Origin: Maylandia zebra
Lineage: Eukaryota > Chordata > Actinopteri > Cichliformes > Cichlidae
NCBI RefSeq assembly: GCF_041146795.1
Contig: NC_135177.1
Coordinates: 6,502,560 to 6,566,559 of the forward strand
DNA length: 64,000 bases
Direction of reading: 5' to 3'
A model generated the notes under the pieces. That model was not told the DNA's origin. It saw nothing but the letters and a program-made list of their open reading frames with translations, and made no database searches. Both the position numbers and the translations under genes were made by a program. This document shows, piece by piece, positions 11,152 to 23,463 of the stretch. Within the stretch, counting starts at the first letter, position 1. Each line of letters opens with the position of its first letter.

Positions 11152-11424
11152 CCCATATGGAAAAGATGTATATAAATCTTATAAAGTTTGTATCTGTCTT
11201 GTGTGAAACTTGTGTGAAAAGCATACAAGAGTGAAAACAGATATAAGATCCCTAGAAAAATTATATAAATGAAACTTGTATGTTTTGGATACTTACTAAA
11301 ACAATATATGAAAGTGGCCACTTTCATGAGTAAATCATATAAGCCTTATATGATTCACTATATGAAGTAGGCCACATCTGATGCAAGTCTTTTATAAGTT
11401 TTTTCTATTTCTTTTCCATATGGG
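11152..11424. mobile_element. MITE with CCCATATGGAAAAGA inverted repeats
   Basis: A 273-bp insertion in the RT part of LINE copy A; copy B is continuous at the same place. Both ends read CCCATATGGAAAAGA when viewed inward, followed by AT-rich semi-palindromic sequence. It has no coding capacity, so it is a non-autonomous DNA element. The superfamily is not clear from the ends. Confidence 0.75.
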
Positions 11425-12422
11425 CATTTACATGAACAAACTGGCGTCTATTAGATAGATATGATACAAACCACTGCAGTGCAGTACCTGTAATACCTAC
11501 AGCATGTTCTAATCGCTCTAATAGGATATTATGGTCAACAGTATCGAATGCTGCACTAAGGTCTAGCAGGACAAGCACAGAGATGAGTCCACTGTCAGAG
11601 GCCATAAGAAGATCATTTGTAACCTTCACTAAAGCTGTTTCTGTGCTGTGATGAGCTCTGAAACCTGACTGAAACTCTTCAAATAAACCATTCCTCTGCA
11701 GATGATCTGTTAGCTGTTTGACAACTACTCTTTCAAGGATTTTTGATATGAAAGGAAGGTTGGAGATTGGCCTATAATTAGCTAAGACTGCTGGGTCTAG
11801 AGATGTTTTTTGAGTAAAGGCCTTCAAGCTGGCTGTACCAGCTTGAAGGCCTGTGGTACATAGCCGATTATTAGAGATAGGTTGATCATATTTAAGATCG
11901 AAGAATTAATTAATGGCAGGACTTCTTTGAGCAGATTTGTAGGAATGGGGTCTAAAAGACACGTTGATGGTTTGGAGGAAGTAATTATTGAAGTTAACTA
12001 AGATCAATTGGCGGAAAAGACTCTAAATTAATATCAATGGTACTAAAGGTAGCTGTAGATAATATTACATCTGTGAGATGATTATGAGTGAATTTCTTTG
12101 AAATTGCTAAAGGCATTGAAGATGACAACAGTGGGTGAATTATATTCTTAAGGTTATTTACAGCACTTCCAGGAAGACATCTACTGTGATAAAGTCTACT
12201 CCCCAAAGCTGTGTAATCCATTATTGTAAATGTAAATGTTATCAGGAAATGATCAGACAGGAGAGGGTTTTCAGGAAACACTGTTAAATGTTCAGTTTCT
12301 ATGCCATATGTTAAAACAAGATCTAGAGTGTGATTAAAGTGGTGGGTGGGTTCTTTTACATTTTGAATGAAGCCAATTGAGTCTAATAACAGATTAAATG
12401 CAGTGCTGAGGCTGTCATTTTA

Positions 12423-12935
<513 letters not shown>

Positions 12936-13350
12936 TTATGTTTGAGTCACTTTTTGCTGGTTTTTAGTTTGTTCTTTGTCTGTTTGGGAGCTGACACAGT
13001 CTCTATGGAGATGGGGTTTTGGGGGTTTTGGAGGAGAGGAGCTGCAGAGAGGCACCACTCAGACAGCCAGCAATTTAAGGAGAGCATGCAACTAAACATG
13101 TTACTCCTGGTCTGATTGGGGAGGGGACCAGAGAAAACTACAAAGTCCCACATTGTTTTGCCAAAGTTACACACCGATTCAATATTGATTTTAATGACCT
13201 CTGACCTCTAACCAGCTGTCATTACATGAATTATAATTTTACTGAATTTAAGTTTACCCTTAGCCAGCAGTTTTAAATTTCCCTCAATGTCACCTGCTCT
13301 GGCCCCTAGAAGACGATTGACTATGGTTGCTGGTGTCTCTACCCATGTCT

Positions 13351-13854
13351 CAGATCAGAATTGAAAAGTACATGTCATATCAAGTACAAATGGATTGTTC
13401 AGTTATGATTGTACATAAAATCATGTGTTTTTAATGAAAGAGTTGTGCTATACATCTATTAATACAGCAATAATGTATGTCCATCTGCAATATTTATCTT
13501 TAAAAACATTTAAAATAAAAAAAACTCTGCTGCTACTGTAGGACCATTTCATCACGTCATATACACTTTTTTTCAATTTAAATATAATAAATGTAAGAAA
13601 ATTTTGTGGCTCCAACACTGTGGTTGAATGACACAAATTAAAGTATGATACGATTTTGTTTCACAGTCTCAGCTCTATAACACTTCCTGTTTCATCATTT
13701 AAATCTGGTAACCAACACACAACAACAGAAAAGATTTGGCCCTGTTTCAATATCCTTGATGAAAGAAGGCAAATTAAAGTGCTCTTTGATATTTGGGCAC
13801 TTTTTCTAAATGGAAAAAAAAACCAGTTTCAGACCTGGTACAGCAGGTACAAGT
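13351..13854. other. Non-coding AT-rich DNA
   Basis: I see no gene. The open frame at 13448-13636 (minus) is AT-driven and unsupported. Confidence 0.35.
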
Positions 13855-14107
13855 CAGCATCGGCGTAACTTTGTGCTGAACACTGGTGGGGTCAAGTTCT
13901 CTGTCTAAATAAATAAATTGGGTAAATTCCCAGATGATTAAACATGCAACTATTTTGCTGGTAAGACCTGAAATGAGTAAAAAAAAAAAAATCAACGGCC
14001 TATTTATGCAAGATCATTCATAATTTTATGGGGGGTTATATTGGTTGGGTCTGATTATTGGGGGGGGGGGGTCATAACCCCCCTAACCCCTGGAAACTAC
14101 GCCCCTG
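13855..14107. mobile_element. Possible hAT-like MITE
   Basis: The right end reads inward as CAGGGGCGTAGTTTCCAGGG and the left end as CAGCATCGGCGTAACTTT, a decayed inverted pair. The inside is AT-rich with a G run at 14060-14071. No target duplication is visible, so the boundaries are tentative. Confidence 0.4.
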
Positions 14108-14179
14108 CAACTCAGTGACTGATTTGTCAAGTTTTTCTTTTTCTGGTAGCATGAGACAGTCCGCTAAATCCAGGTTGTA

Positions 14180-14640
14180 CAGGTTGTACTCCAGGATGGC
14201 GTATTCATATGTACTGCTGCAAGAAGGTTTTTTGTGTGTTGCACCACAATTACAAGAATGTGGTAGAGGTACCAAGAGCAGTGCTGTTGCACGAGGGGAG
14301 CAGGACAGGGATGTAGAAGGGCATCAATTCAGCCACAAGATCAGTATCTTTTGTGTGAGTAGAAAAGGATCATACACTGCAAGAGTCCCTCCAGCAGGCA
14401 ACTCGTGCGCATATTTCTGACCAAACTGTCAGAAACAGACTCCGTGAGGGTTGCATAAGTTCGCAACACCCCTCAGTGGGACCTGAGGTCACACTGTGCA
14501 AATCGATGGGCATTCTCCAGAAAACATGAGAACTAACAGCTCCACCACTGGTGCCCCATTCTTGTCACAGATGAAAGCAAGTTTGGACAAATTTTTGGAA
14601 TCAGGGGAAGTCTGACAGCAAGGCACTTCACCTCTTTTGA
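14180..14640 (+). mobile_element. Decayed Tc1-like transposase fragment
   Basis: The middle of a Tc1-type transposase is recognisable across frames: SDQTVRNRLREG (second DNA-binding helix and linker) at about 14420, then VTDESKFG carrying the first catalytic Asp at about 14565. Frameshifts and stops separate them. It differs from the two better-preserved Tc1/mariner copies, so it is a third family. Confidence 0.65.
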
Positions 14641-16790
14641 ACCTTTGCAGGGATTTATCTTGAAATGGCATCTGCTGAATTAGATATATTTTTAAAAAAT
14701 TAAGTAAAAAAATTGGGGAAGTGAGACTTGCAAGCTGCTGTCCAATATGTACACTGGTAATACGCCTTATTTTTGTGTAGCCCTTGATGATGGGCTATTT
14801 TTTGGGTAACTTTTTAGGATTTTCATTCTCACTGAAACAGCTATGACAGTAATGATTTTTGAACATCCTCAACATGTTTATGGTACAAACTCTTGGCACT
14901 AAAAAGTCATAAAATCAATATTATTTGCAGGCAGCTAAAAAAGTAACTGCATCACTTCTTTAGCTTCAGCTCAGTCTCTTCTTAAAATCATGAGTTTGAA
15001 GAGTATGTTTAATAGCTTATTAATGAGCTTTTATTCACCTACACGTCTGTTAAATATATACAGTCTGATTGCTCATAAAGATTTAGTGGAGTAAAGCCAG
15101 TGTGGTATACTGGTACAGAGCTTGAGTTTGTAGTACTGCTCACTGCTCTGACTCTGATTGGTCCTTTTTTCCTCCTTCAGAATTAGATATTATTGTTATA
15201 ACTACAACAATTTTACAATCCTCCAGCTTCCACGGTGCTTATCTCAACATAAACATTTATACTGGTTGCTCTTGTAAGGTCCATTTGTTCTTCTTCACCT
15301 GGTTCAAACTATAAATGGCTAATTTTCCTCCTCAAAAATGATTATTATAATTATTGCATAAATGATTCCCTTGTTACTTCCTATAGGATCTCCATCCAAG
15401 CGTCATCAGTGGCCTCTCAAAGAAGAGATTTGACAGTTAGCTATTATGGACATTGCCCTTCCTACACTACTTGTCTCAGTATTAAATTGATATACAAAAT
15501 CTGATTGGTTGCAGAAGAAATATGTGTGGTTAAGTTTGAATGTGAGGAGCTCAAAATTACTTCTGCTGCGGTTTTCAATAATTAGTTGTAAGGACAGAAA
15601 CATGGCACTGAGCAAAACAAGCCTCTGTAAAAAAAACAAACCCAAAAAAACAATAATGTTTGTGTGAAAAGCCTTGTTTAGTCCTCCTGAAATAATTGAA
15701 GCCAGACATAATGAGTATCACAGCTAATGTGTACTGCAGGTGTTATTCTTTCAGTGTCAGCCCGACTACGCTAAAGGTTAAGCTGTTACAATTTAGGAAG
15801 GGGGCTCATGCTGATGTTTCGGTGATTTATTCCAACAATAACAGGCAGTTTAATTTTGTAGTGTTTCTCTGCTAATGTGAAAACAGTCTAACTTCATCTG
15901 CGATCTCAGTAAGCACATTCTTAATCAATGTATGGCTTCCATCCCTAGTTTCCCCGTATTCAACTTAATATTGAATTCAATAAATTATGGCCCACATTGC
16001 AGGATGAGAGAGCAAGGTGCAGGGGATTTTGTAAAAGATGCCTTTCTGGTGATTGACAGGTATGCATTATATAAATGTGCAGTGTCCCTCGGTTTCTCAG
16101 TCTTATTTACCTCTTGCTCATGACATGTAGTTTCAAAACACCCAGATGGTGATGGCAAACGTCCCCAGCTAAAGCCTTTAAAACTAACTAATGGGTGATG
16201 TCACAGGAGCCACATCAGAAACTATCTTGGAATTCCTCCTCTTTTCCTCCTGCCTGACAGCTTCTTCTTCAGCCACCTTTGTCCAAACCATCTCAGCCAT
16301 GTCTCTTTAACTTTGTCTCCAAACTGCTGAAGGTGACACCTTTGTCATTCACTGTGTTTTCTGGAGACACATCTTTGACCAAACAGAATGCGATCGTGTT
16401 TGGTCAGATAGATGGATAAACAGACTTTACAGGCTCGCTTTTCTGGATGTCCGAGTTAATGTTGGAGGATTCACACATCACAGTTTTTCTTATACCTCGT
16501 GCTTTATTGATACTGAAGTTTGCTCTTGATTAGCATCACTTGCACTAAATCTGAAGCAAACAACAGATGATCTGCACCTTCTGTGTCAAAATTTTGAATT
16601 TAGTTGTGATCTGTCTTTTAATGTAGTATTTCTCATCCAGACTAATCCCGGAAACGTCAAGCTGTGATTCAGCTGTGATTGGCACTTGCGCGCCCATGGC
16701 TGATTTAGTGAACACTTGATTTGTTTTTGCTTTGCGTTTTAAGTGATGGAGCATTCATTTGAAATATCAGAGAGAGAGAGAGAGAAGTAC
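14641..16790. other. Non-coding DNA, possible regulatory content
   Basis: No exon recognised. 15740-16130 has the composition of a conserved non-coding element and includes a perfect PBX/PREP decamer TGATTGACAG at 16050-16059, followed by ATGCATTATATAAAT. A short GA repeat lies at 16771-16786. Confidence 0.3.
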
Positions 16791-16794
16791 AACA

Positions 16795-17075
16795 GTGAGC
16801 CATCTGTAAAACATGGTGGAGGCTTTGTCATGGTTTGGCACTGAATTTCACTCAGTGGTGTTGGGGATGTTGTTAAAATGAATGGAATTATAAACATATG
16901 AAAGTACTGTCAGATTTTCATCCACCATTCAATACCATTTGGAAAGCATTTGATTGGTAAACGGCTTCATTTTTCACCATGACAATGATCTCAAACACAT
17001 GTGAAAGCAGTGAAAGCATACCTACTGTCAGTCAGTGATTGGCCTCCTAAGAGCCTGGACCTCAACTTTAGTGAT
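16795..17075 (+). mobile_element. Decayed Tc1-like transposase C-terminal fragment
   Basis: In + frames it shows SVKHGGGFVMVW, GVGDVVKMNGI, FGKHLIGK and then a degraded HDND...KAYL...WPPKSLDLN block. This is the order of the catalytic domain of Tc1 transposases up to the third acidic residue. Several stops and shifts are present. It abuts a LINE 3' fragment. Confidence 0.7.
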
Positions 17076-17129
17076 ACAATGGGATCATTTGATATTGAAT
17101 TAAACAATATCAACATTTAAAGAAGAGCT

Positions 17130-17870
17130 TTGGATCTCCTTTAAGAATTAAATTCAAAATCTTGCTCCTAACATACAAGGTCTTGAATAATCAGGGCCCG
17201 TCTTATCTTAATGACCTTGTAGTACCATATTACCCCATTAGAGCACTTCGCTCTCACACTGCAGGCTTACTTGTTTTTCCTAGAGTATTTAAAAGTAGAA
17301 TGGGAGGCAGAGCCTTCAGTTTTCAGGCTCCTCTTCTAAAGAAACAGCTTCCAGTTTGGATTCAGGAGACAGACACTATCTCTACTTTTACAATTAGGCT
17401 TCAAACTTTCCGTTTTGCTGGGTTGGGCTGGATCAGGTGACCCTGAATCCTCCCTTAGATACACCGCAATAGGTGTGAGCTGCTGGGGGATTCCCATGAT
17501 GCATTGAGTATTTCTTCTTCAGTCACCTTTCTCACTCACTATGTGTCAATAGACTCTGCACTGAATCATATCTGTTATTAATCTCTGGCTCTCTTCCACA
17601 GCATGTCTTTTATCCTTTCTTCCTTCTCTCTCCCCAACCGGTCGCAGCAGACGGCCGCCCCTCCCTGAGCCTGGTTCTGCAGGAGGTTTCTTCCTGTTAA
17701 AAGGGAGTTTTTCCTTCCCACTGTCACCAAAGTGCTTGCTCATAGGGGATCATATGATTGTTGGGTTTTTCACTGTATGTATTATAGTAGGGTGTACCTT
17801 ACAATATAAAGTGCCTTGAGGTGACTGTTGTTGTGATTTAGCACTGTATAAATAAAATTGAATTGAATGG
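17130..17870 (+). mobile_element. L2-type LINE 3' fragment (same family as copies A and B)
   Basis: 5'-truncated copy. Positions 17162-17440 encode the RT C-terminus ([37 protein letters not shown]), with shifts relative to copy B. The 3' UTR follows, with the TTCTGCAGGAGGTTTCTTCC block and the tail GCACTGTATAAATAAAATTG plus GAATT units. Confidence 0.92.
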
Positions 17871-18639
17871 CATAGCAGGCTGGAGAACTTCTCCTGAAGA
17901 GTATGTGAAGAAATGACAAGAGTGGTGCCTAAGAGAGTTCTCTTTGTGTCTCTCTCTGTGTTGGAGAATAAATGTGGTCATAGCAAATATTGCTTTGAAG
18001 CTTATATAAATTCCTTTCTCTTTAAAATCCTTTCCCAATTTCCTAGCAAACTATAAACAGATAAAGGGTGATTGAAGACTTGTGCACATACTGTATATAG
18101 AGAGAAATGCAAACGAAAGATAAATCAGAAAATGGGGCATGTAATGGGGGCAGCATGGGGTGTCAGTATGCCCCATCAAGACATTTTTCTAACCAAAGAT
18201 GTTGGTGGTTCACTGAGAGTATTTTGGCTAAACGTGAATGACTTCATCATGGGTTACTGACTTTCAAGATTGTTAGAACTGTGCAAACTCTGTCTTTTTT
18301 TTCATAATAAAACTTAATTTATTTTTACTAATTATGACTGAAGTCTTGGTCATTTACCCACAGTTTTAAAAAAAAATCACTCACTAAAAAGAAGAGATTA
18401 AATCAAATAACAAAGTATATATTGATTAACCCTTGTGTCATACTGGGGCCTTTTTGGGTCCCTTTGTTTGTTCGCATGTAAGCCATTTCCACTGTGTTGG
18501 GTGTAATATAGCGAAACTTGCCACCCGGTTTCGTTTTCGTAAAAGATTCAAAATTTCAGTCTGATTTTCTTAATAATACATTCATTAATATCTGTCATTA
18601 AGGTCCATCAGATTTGTAAAGTGCTCCTGCACATTTCTA
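17871..18639. other. Non-coding DNA
   Basis: No gene or clear repeat recognised. The 18072-18260 open frame is unsupported. Confidence 0.35.
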
Positions 18640-19110
18640 TTCCTTCTTCTGGTTAACTCCCAGCCCACTCCTCTACCCTCCTGTTGTGCAGTCTAATCAC
18701 CTGATGTACAAAAGCCTTTCTGTGGAGAAGCCCTGAGACAGCAGTGAATGTACTGAATGTACTCCTCCTCTGTGTGTATGAAGGCAGAGTGCAGAGGATG
18801 GGTGGTATTGTCCATAATTGACCTAAATCTGGACAGTGTTGTCTGCACTGCCTCCACAGGGTCCAGCCTGTCTTTTGGGTTTTTTATTCAGCTGGTGTAT
18901 GTTCCTCTTGTTAATACTGCTCCCCCAGCAGACAGCAAAATAGAGAAGCATGGTAGAAACCATCAACTGATAAAGCATTTGTAGCAGCTTTACTCAAAGT
19001 AAAGCCTGGGCTGTTTCCTTCCTGTAGACAAGGTTAGTCTTAAGAGTTCAGTCCTGTTTATTGTCAAACAGGAGTCCTAGCTACTTATAGGACGTGACTG
19101 TTTTAAAAGC
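18640..19110 (-). mobile_element. Degenerate LINE reverse-transcriptase C-terminus (distinct family)
   Basis: Read on the minus strand it gives a broken but recognisable LGLLFDNK, VYRKE, LLYFAVCWGSSI, RQAG and HPSSALCLH series. This is the C-terminal region of a fish LINE different from copies A and B, with several stops and frameshifts. Confidence 0.6.
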
Positions 19111-19125
19111 CAGCAGCTACACGCT

Positions 19126-19490
19126 AGTGATGTGCGGATCGATCCTGAAATATCGATTCCTCCGATACCAACCATTTATGTTCTAGAATCGATTCTCACA
19201 TTAAAATATCGATATTTTAGTAATTTAGAGTAAATTTGTAGTTTATCATTAACAGGAACACAGTGGAAAGAAACTATATCATTCGGATTGTCTACATTCA
19301 AAGGAACTACTTTCTCTTCCGCCTTTCATAGTCATGTGCGAAATACGGCTGCATAAATGTCTCGCAGCCGCTGGCGCGCGCACTCACAACAATGGCTGAG
19401 CTTAGTTGGAGTCATGTGCAGACTTATTTTACCTCCACAAACAGTTGAGACGTGGTTTGCGATACATGTGGCAAAAAAGTGCTCCAAGAG
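19126..19490 (+). mobile_element. hAT (ZBED-type) transposase 5' fragment
   Basis: Begins with a GTGATGTGCGGATCGATCC-like non-coding leader rich in ATCGAT words. It then has an ATG at 19392 opening MAELSWSHVQTYF. A stop (TGA, 19446-19448) interrupts the frame. After it comes VVCDTCGKKVLQ, whose CxxC is the first half of a BED zinc finger. The frame ends soon after. The rest of the transposase is missing, and gypsy sequence follows about 50 bp on. Confidence 0.6.
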
Positions 19491-19539
19491 TGAGGTGTTT
19501 GTGGCCATACTAGGGAGACATTCAAAAGGGCTGTTGGGG

Positions 19540-20110
19540 GGGGCCTTTGCCCACACCACTTCCAGCCCGAGATTCCCTCAGAGCAATGGTGAGGCTGAAA
19601 GAGCAGTGAGAACAGTAAAGAGCTTTCCACAGAAAGAAGGAGACCCATATCTCCCTCTCATGGCATATCGCACCACACCACTTGCCAATGGACATAGCCC
19701 TGCAGAGCTTCTGATGGGGAGGAAACTTTGTACCACAGTTCCCATACTTCCATCCTGCCTCAACCCAGGCTGGACAAACATCACTAAACTGAGAGAGAGA
19801 GAGAAGGGAAGGCGAGAGAAAAACAGTGGAAATGGTTTAACAACAGACACAGAGCACAAGACCTCACTGGACTACACCCAGGAGATCAAGTTTGGATCAC
19901 AGACATGAAAACAAATGGGACTATATCAGGCAGCGCAGATACACCACGGTCTTACCTTGTTGAGACCCCGAGGGGGCTTCTACGTCGAAACAGGAGCCAT
20001 CTCATCAAACTTAAAGGGACCAAGACTGAACCAACTGAACAACAAATCCCTGTCCTGCCAGAGAACAGCAGCCGCCCTGTTTCAAACCAGGTTCAGCAGT
20101 CTCTTACACC
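19540..20110 (+). pseudogene. Ty3/gypsy integrase C-terminal fragment, frameshifted
   Basis: Part of the pol polyprotein of a gypsy retrotransposon. The first half reads HTTSSPRFPQSNGEAERAVR, containing the third catalytic acidic residue region of the integrase core, then YRTTPLANGHSPAELLMGRK. Near 19815 the frame shifts. The C-terminal domain continues in another frame with GDQVWITDMKTNGTISG and LRRNRSHLIKL. No LTR, RT or gag is adjacent, so this is an isolated piece. It is joined on the left to the hAT fragment and on the right to a SINE. Confidence 0.88.
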
Positions 20111-20140
20111 ACCAAGTAACCAGACTACTGAAAGAAATAG

Positions 20141-20398
20141 TAAATGGACTGATTCTTATATAGCGCTTTTCTACTCTCCTGGAGTACTCAAAGCGCTCTA
20201 TACAACATGCCTCATTCACCCATTCACACAAGCACTTCTAAACACAAGTGCAACTAATAAACATTCACACACATTCACACTCTGATGAACGCATCGGAGG
20301 GCAATTTGGGGTTAATATCTTGCCCAAGGATATTTGGCATGCAGCCAGGAATCAAACCACCAACCTTCCAATCAGTAGCTACCGTACCGTTTGCTGTC
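20141..20398 (-). mobile_element. tRNA-derived SINE, minus strand
   Basis: Read on the minus strand, the head carries a B-box-like GGTTTGATTCC inside a tRNA-like arm (GGTTGGTGGTTTGATTCC). It ends with AAAAGCGCTATATAAGAATC. The related copy at 23464-23698 has the same layout with a better A box. The outermost head is degraded here. Confidence 0.75.
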
Positions 20399-20510
20399 AC
20401 ATTTTATTTGTAGTGTGAACAAGCAGACAAAAACATCGGATTTGATCAAAAAATCGGAATTGAGCATTAAGACCTGCAGTGTGAACGTAGCCAAAGAGAG
20501 CCAGGGACAA
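20399..20510. repeat. Dispersed-repeat fragment
   Basis: Contains CGGATTTGATCAAAAAATCG and CTGCAGTGTGAACGTAGCC, wording I associate with fish MITE ends. There is too little to define an element. Confidence 0.3.
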
Positions 20511-20821
20511 CAACGTCACATTAGAAAGGTATAGTAATCATCCACAACTATTTTCAGTTGCGGATGATAAAGGATTCAGAAACTTTATTCATGCAGGCCT
20601 ATATAACAAAGAATGTGCATCTTCTTTTTGTTTTCATATTTTAATTTATATTTAATTGTGTTGTGGTTTGCAGTGTTTTGTGTTGTTTCACTTTAAATTT
20701 GTTTAAAAGGAAAAGCTAAAAATTTAAATAGTTAAAAGTTTAAAATGTAACTAGTTGGTTTTTGTATTATATGATTTATTTATTACATTTTATGTGGAGT
20801 GAATAAATAATAGTATATTTA

Positions 20822-21192
20822 CAGTGGCCCCTAGAGACAAAGCACGTACAAACCCCAAAACATGTAAAAACTCCAAAGCACGTACAAAACACAACAGAAG
20901 TGCTCCAGGATGCTAGGGGCAGTGATGAGCTTTTGTTACCTAGTGGCTACACAAGCCAGGAAGTACCAACGACCGGATTTGGTGTGTGGTAGTAACAGGT
21001 AAATGAACTTTTTTTAAAAATTATCATTATTATTATTTGAATATATATGAGTGCTTATGTATAAATACACAAACAATACACATATGCTTTCAGTTGTATA
21101 ATTTAAGCGATCCAGGTAGCTGTTTTGGAAGTTCAGTTGACGCTAGAAATGTGTTTTGGAGTTTGTATGTGCTTTGTTTCTAGGGGCCACCG
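20822..21192. mobile_element. MITE with TA target site
   Basis: A 371-bp non-coding unit. The left end reads CAGTGGCCCCTAGAGACAAA and the right end, read inward, CGGTGGCCCCTAGAAACAAA. The inverted repeat continues through GCAC(G/A)TACAAA. TA lies on both sides (20820-20821 and 21193-21194), as for Tc1/mariner-type transposition. Confidence 0.85.
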
Positions 21193-21200
21193 TATATATT

Positions 21201-22177
21201 CAGTGTTGGGAAGGTTACTTTTAAAATGTATTCCACTACAGATTACAGATTACATGCCCCAAAATGTATTTTGTAACGTATTCCATTACGTTACTCAATG
21301 AGAGTAATGTATTCTGAATACTTTGGATTACTTAATATATTATCATGCTTTTTACAACTACATGAATGTACTATTGCTGTGTGATTTATTACTATTACGG
21401 AAGGTCCGCGGCTCCGAACCGTAGTAAAGGGACCTCTGGCTAATACTCGGTTCGAGTTGGGCTCATAGCCGAAAACTAGCTTTACTTTGTTGTCTGGGTC
21501 AACTTTTCTAGCCAGAGACAGAGAGAGGCGTTGAAAGGCTGCTCCAACGGAACTTATTGTTTCGGAGGAAAACACGAACACAGCGTACAGTCGAGCCTTA
21601 ATAGCTTACTTACAACTGGGCTCGTCAGGCACTCTTCTTGGCTGCAGTGTTTATTATTATATTTACATGCTTCCAGCTCCCGTTTCTGCTCGATGACAGC
21701 TTGTACTTTTCCACTCTCCTTCTTCTTCCTCCTCGCTCACAGACACATAACGTGTCGCAGTCCATTCTCCCTGCAGCACGGACTACACTGCCCACGAGGC
21801 TACATTCTTTAGGGCTATGCCTGTAGCATTCTGCCTATTAGCTTAGCACAACAACAACAACAACAACAACAAAAAGGCCTCTCTCACCCAGGAAACACAC
21901 AGTCGCAGAGAGAGCGTCACCCTGTAACCACGGCAACCGTAACGCTGCCGCCCCGCCTGGAACAACGGCACATAACTGTCAAACAAAACCCAAACAGTCC
22001 TGACCCGCAACAATATGAAGCAGGAAAATACCACCGTGTAATCCATTTATTTCAACAAAGTAACTGTATTCTAAATACCACCGTTTTAAACGGTAACTGT
22101 AACGGAATACAGTTACTCATATTTTGTATTTTAAATACGTAACGGCGGTACATGTATTCCGTTACTCCCCAACACTG
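21201..22177. mobile_element. Non-autonomous hAT-like element with perfect 8-bp target duplication
   Basis: The 977-bp unit begins CAGTGTTGGG and ends CCCAACACTG, a 10-bp perfect terminal inverted repeat. Subterminal sequence is rich in GTAACGGAATAC-type words. The 8 bases TATATATT occur immediately before (21193-21200) and after (22178-22185), the duplication length made by hAT transposases. Inside is GC-rich non-coding sequence with a (CAA)n run at 21847-21872 and no transposase. It must have been moved in trans. Confidence 0.88.
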
Positions 22178-22194
22178 TATATATTTATATATAA

Positions 22195-22540
22195 ACATGT
22201 ATAAATAAGCACAGCAGGAAGGTCACAGGTCCGAGGAGGAAAATTATCACACAGGAGAGGGAATTACTCACAAGTCACAAAACACTTAAGCACAGATTCA
22301 TGGGAGCTGAGAGGATCACTAACGTGTCTCGCACCAACAGTGGACAGGCAATGACAGCTCATTGCGAACAGGTGTGTGGGGCCAATGGCGGGAGCCCGCA
22401 GTGAGCTCCGCCCAGGCAGAGAGGAGAGAGAGGGAGAGAAAGAATACAAAACACATGTAGCCTTGCGGGGCCGGCAACTCTGGGTGTCAGTTGTCTGCCT
22501 CATAACCCTTAATTCCACTGAAAATCACTTGTAGTGTGTT
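22195..22540 (-). mobile_element. Possible gypsy-like LTR fragment
   Basis: On the minus strand it has a CT-rich tract followed by GGGCGGAGCTCACTGCGGG, CACACACCTG and GCAATGAGC. The order and wording are similar to the solo LTR at 42639-43162. No clean ends or target duplication are visible. Confidence 0.35.
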
Positions 22541-23460
22541 TTTATGCGTTTGCTTTTTGTTTTTTATCTGAGCCAACCATTACACTATAGTGCCCATACA
22601 CTGTGGCCCTTTCCCCATTTGTACCTAATGGAAAAGGGGCTTTATATACTGCATATCTACAAGGATTGTTTAATATTTCCACTGATTCCATGAACATATT
22701 TCTACATGCTTTGATACATAACTAGTAATAAGCTTCAAAGATCAGCCTTTTGCACGTGCCATACACCTTTTCATCTCTAAGGATTTCCCTAATTTCTTCA
22801 GTTACCAGGAAATATTTACAGTTCATTTAGCTTCATTCGTGTAGCTTTAAAAGGCATTCCATTTACATAACACCACGCTTACATAACACTGCTTTATCTC
22901 GAGTTAAATGTGACTGCAGACAGGAGCTTGGTGTCAGCTTGTCATACAGCTGCTGGTGGTGGTTTGGTGGGCCAGTCCCTGAGTGCAGTAATCTTTCTGT
23001 GCATGCATGACTTAGTTCAAGCTCTTCTATTAAAGTACAGTGGCACTAAAGTCTTCAGGTCTTTGATACATGCTGGTTGTTTTCTGTAAAGCGTACAGAT
23101 ACAGTGAGGTTCATAATTTTTTTTCATCATCTTTGATGGATTTTCTTTCCCTGTTCCTTAAGGACGTGTCTTTTAGGCTGTCTAGCCCGGATAAATTCGA
23201 AAACTGCGTTTTGTGTTTGGTTCTTTGCTAAGTTGTCTGTTATATGTTATCAAAACACTTGTTCATTTTTTTTTTAGTTTAGCTTGAATTATTCATAAGT
23301 CAGTAAAAAAAAGAAGCTCAAAAACAATATTTTTGAAAAACCTTCAGAAAACCTGGAGAACCACTTTAAAAATTACAAAAAGTCTGGAAGTCTGACTAAT
23401 TTGAAGCAAAATATAAATAAACAAGAGTCGGGGCAAGACTTTTGGTATGTGTTTCTTACG
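22541..23460. other. Non-coding DNA
   Basis: No gene or recognisable repeat. AT-rich, with a T9 tract near 23265. Confidence 0.35.
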
Positions 23461-23463
23461 TGC

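Noticed and set aside
19357..19908. A 183-residue hAT-integrase fusion gene
   Set aside because: The frame crosses the junction out of phase with the BED finger and is shifted before the integrase end. It is a scar, not a functional fusion.
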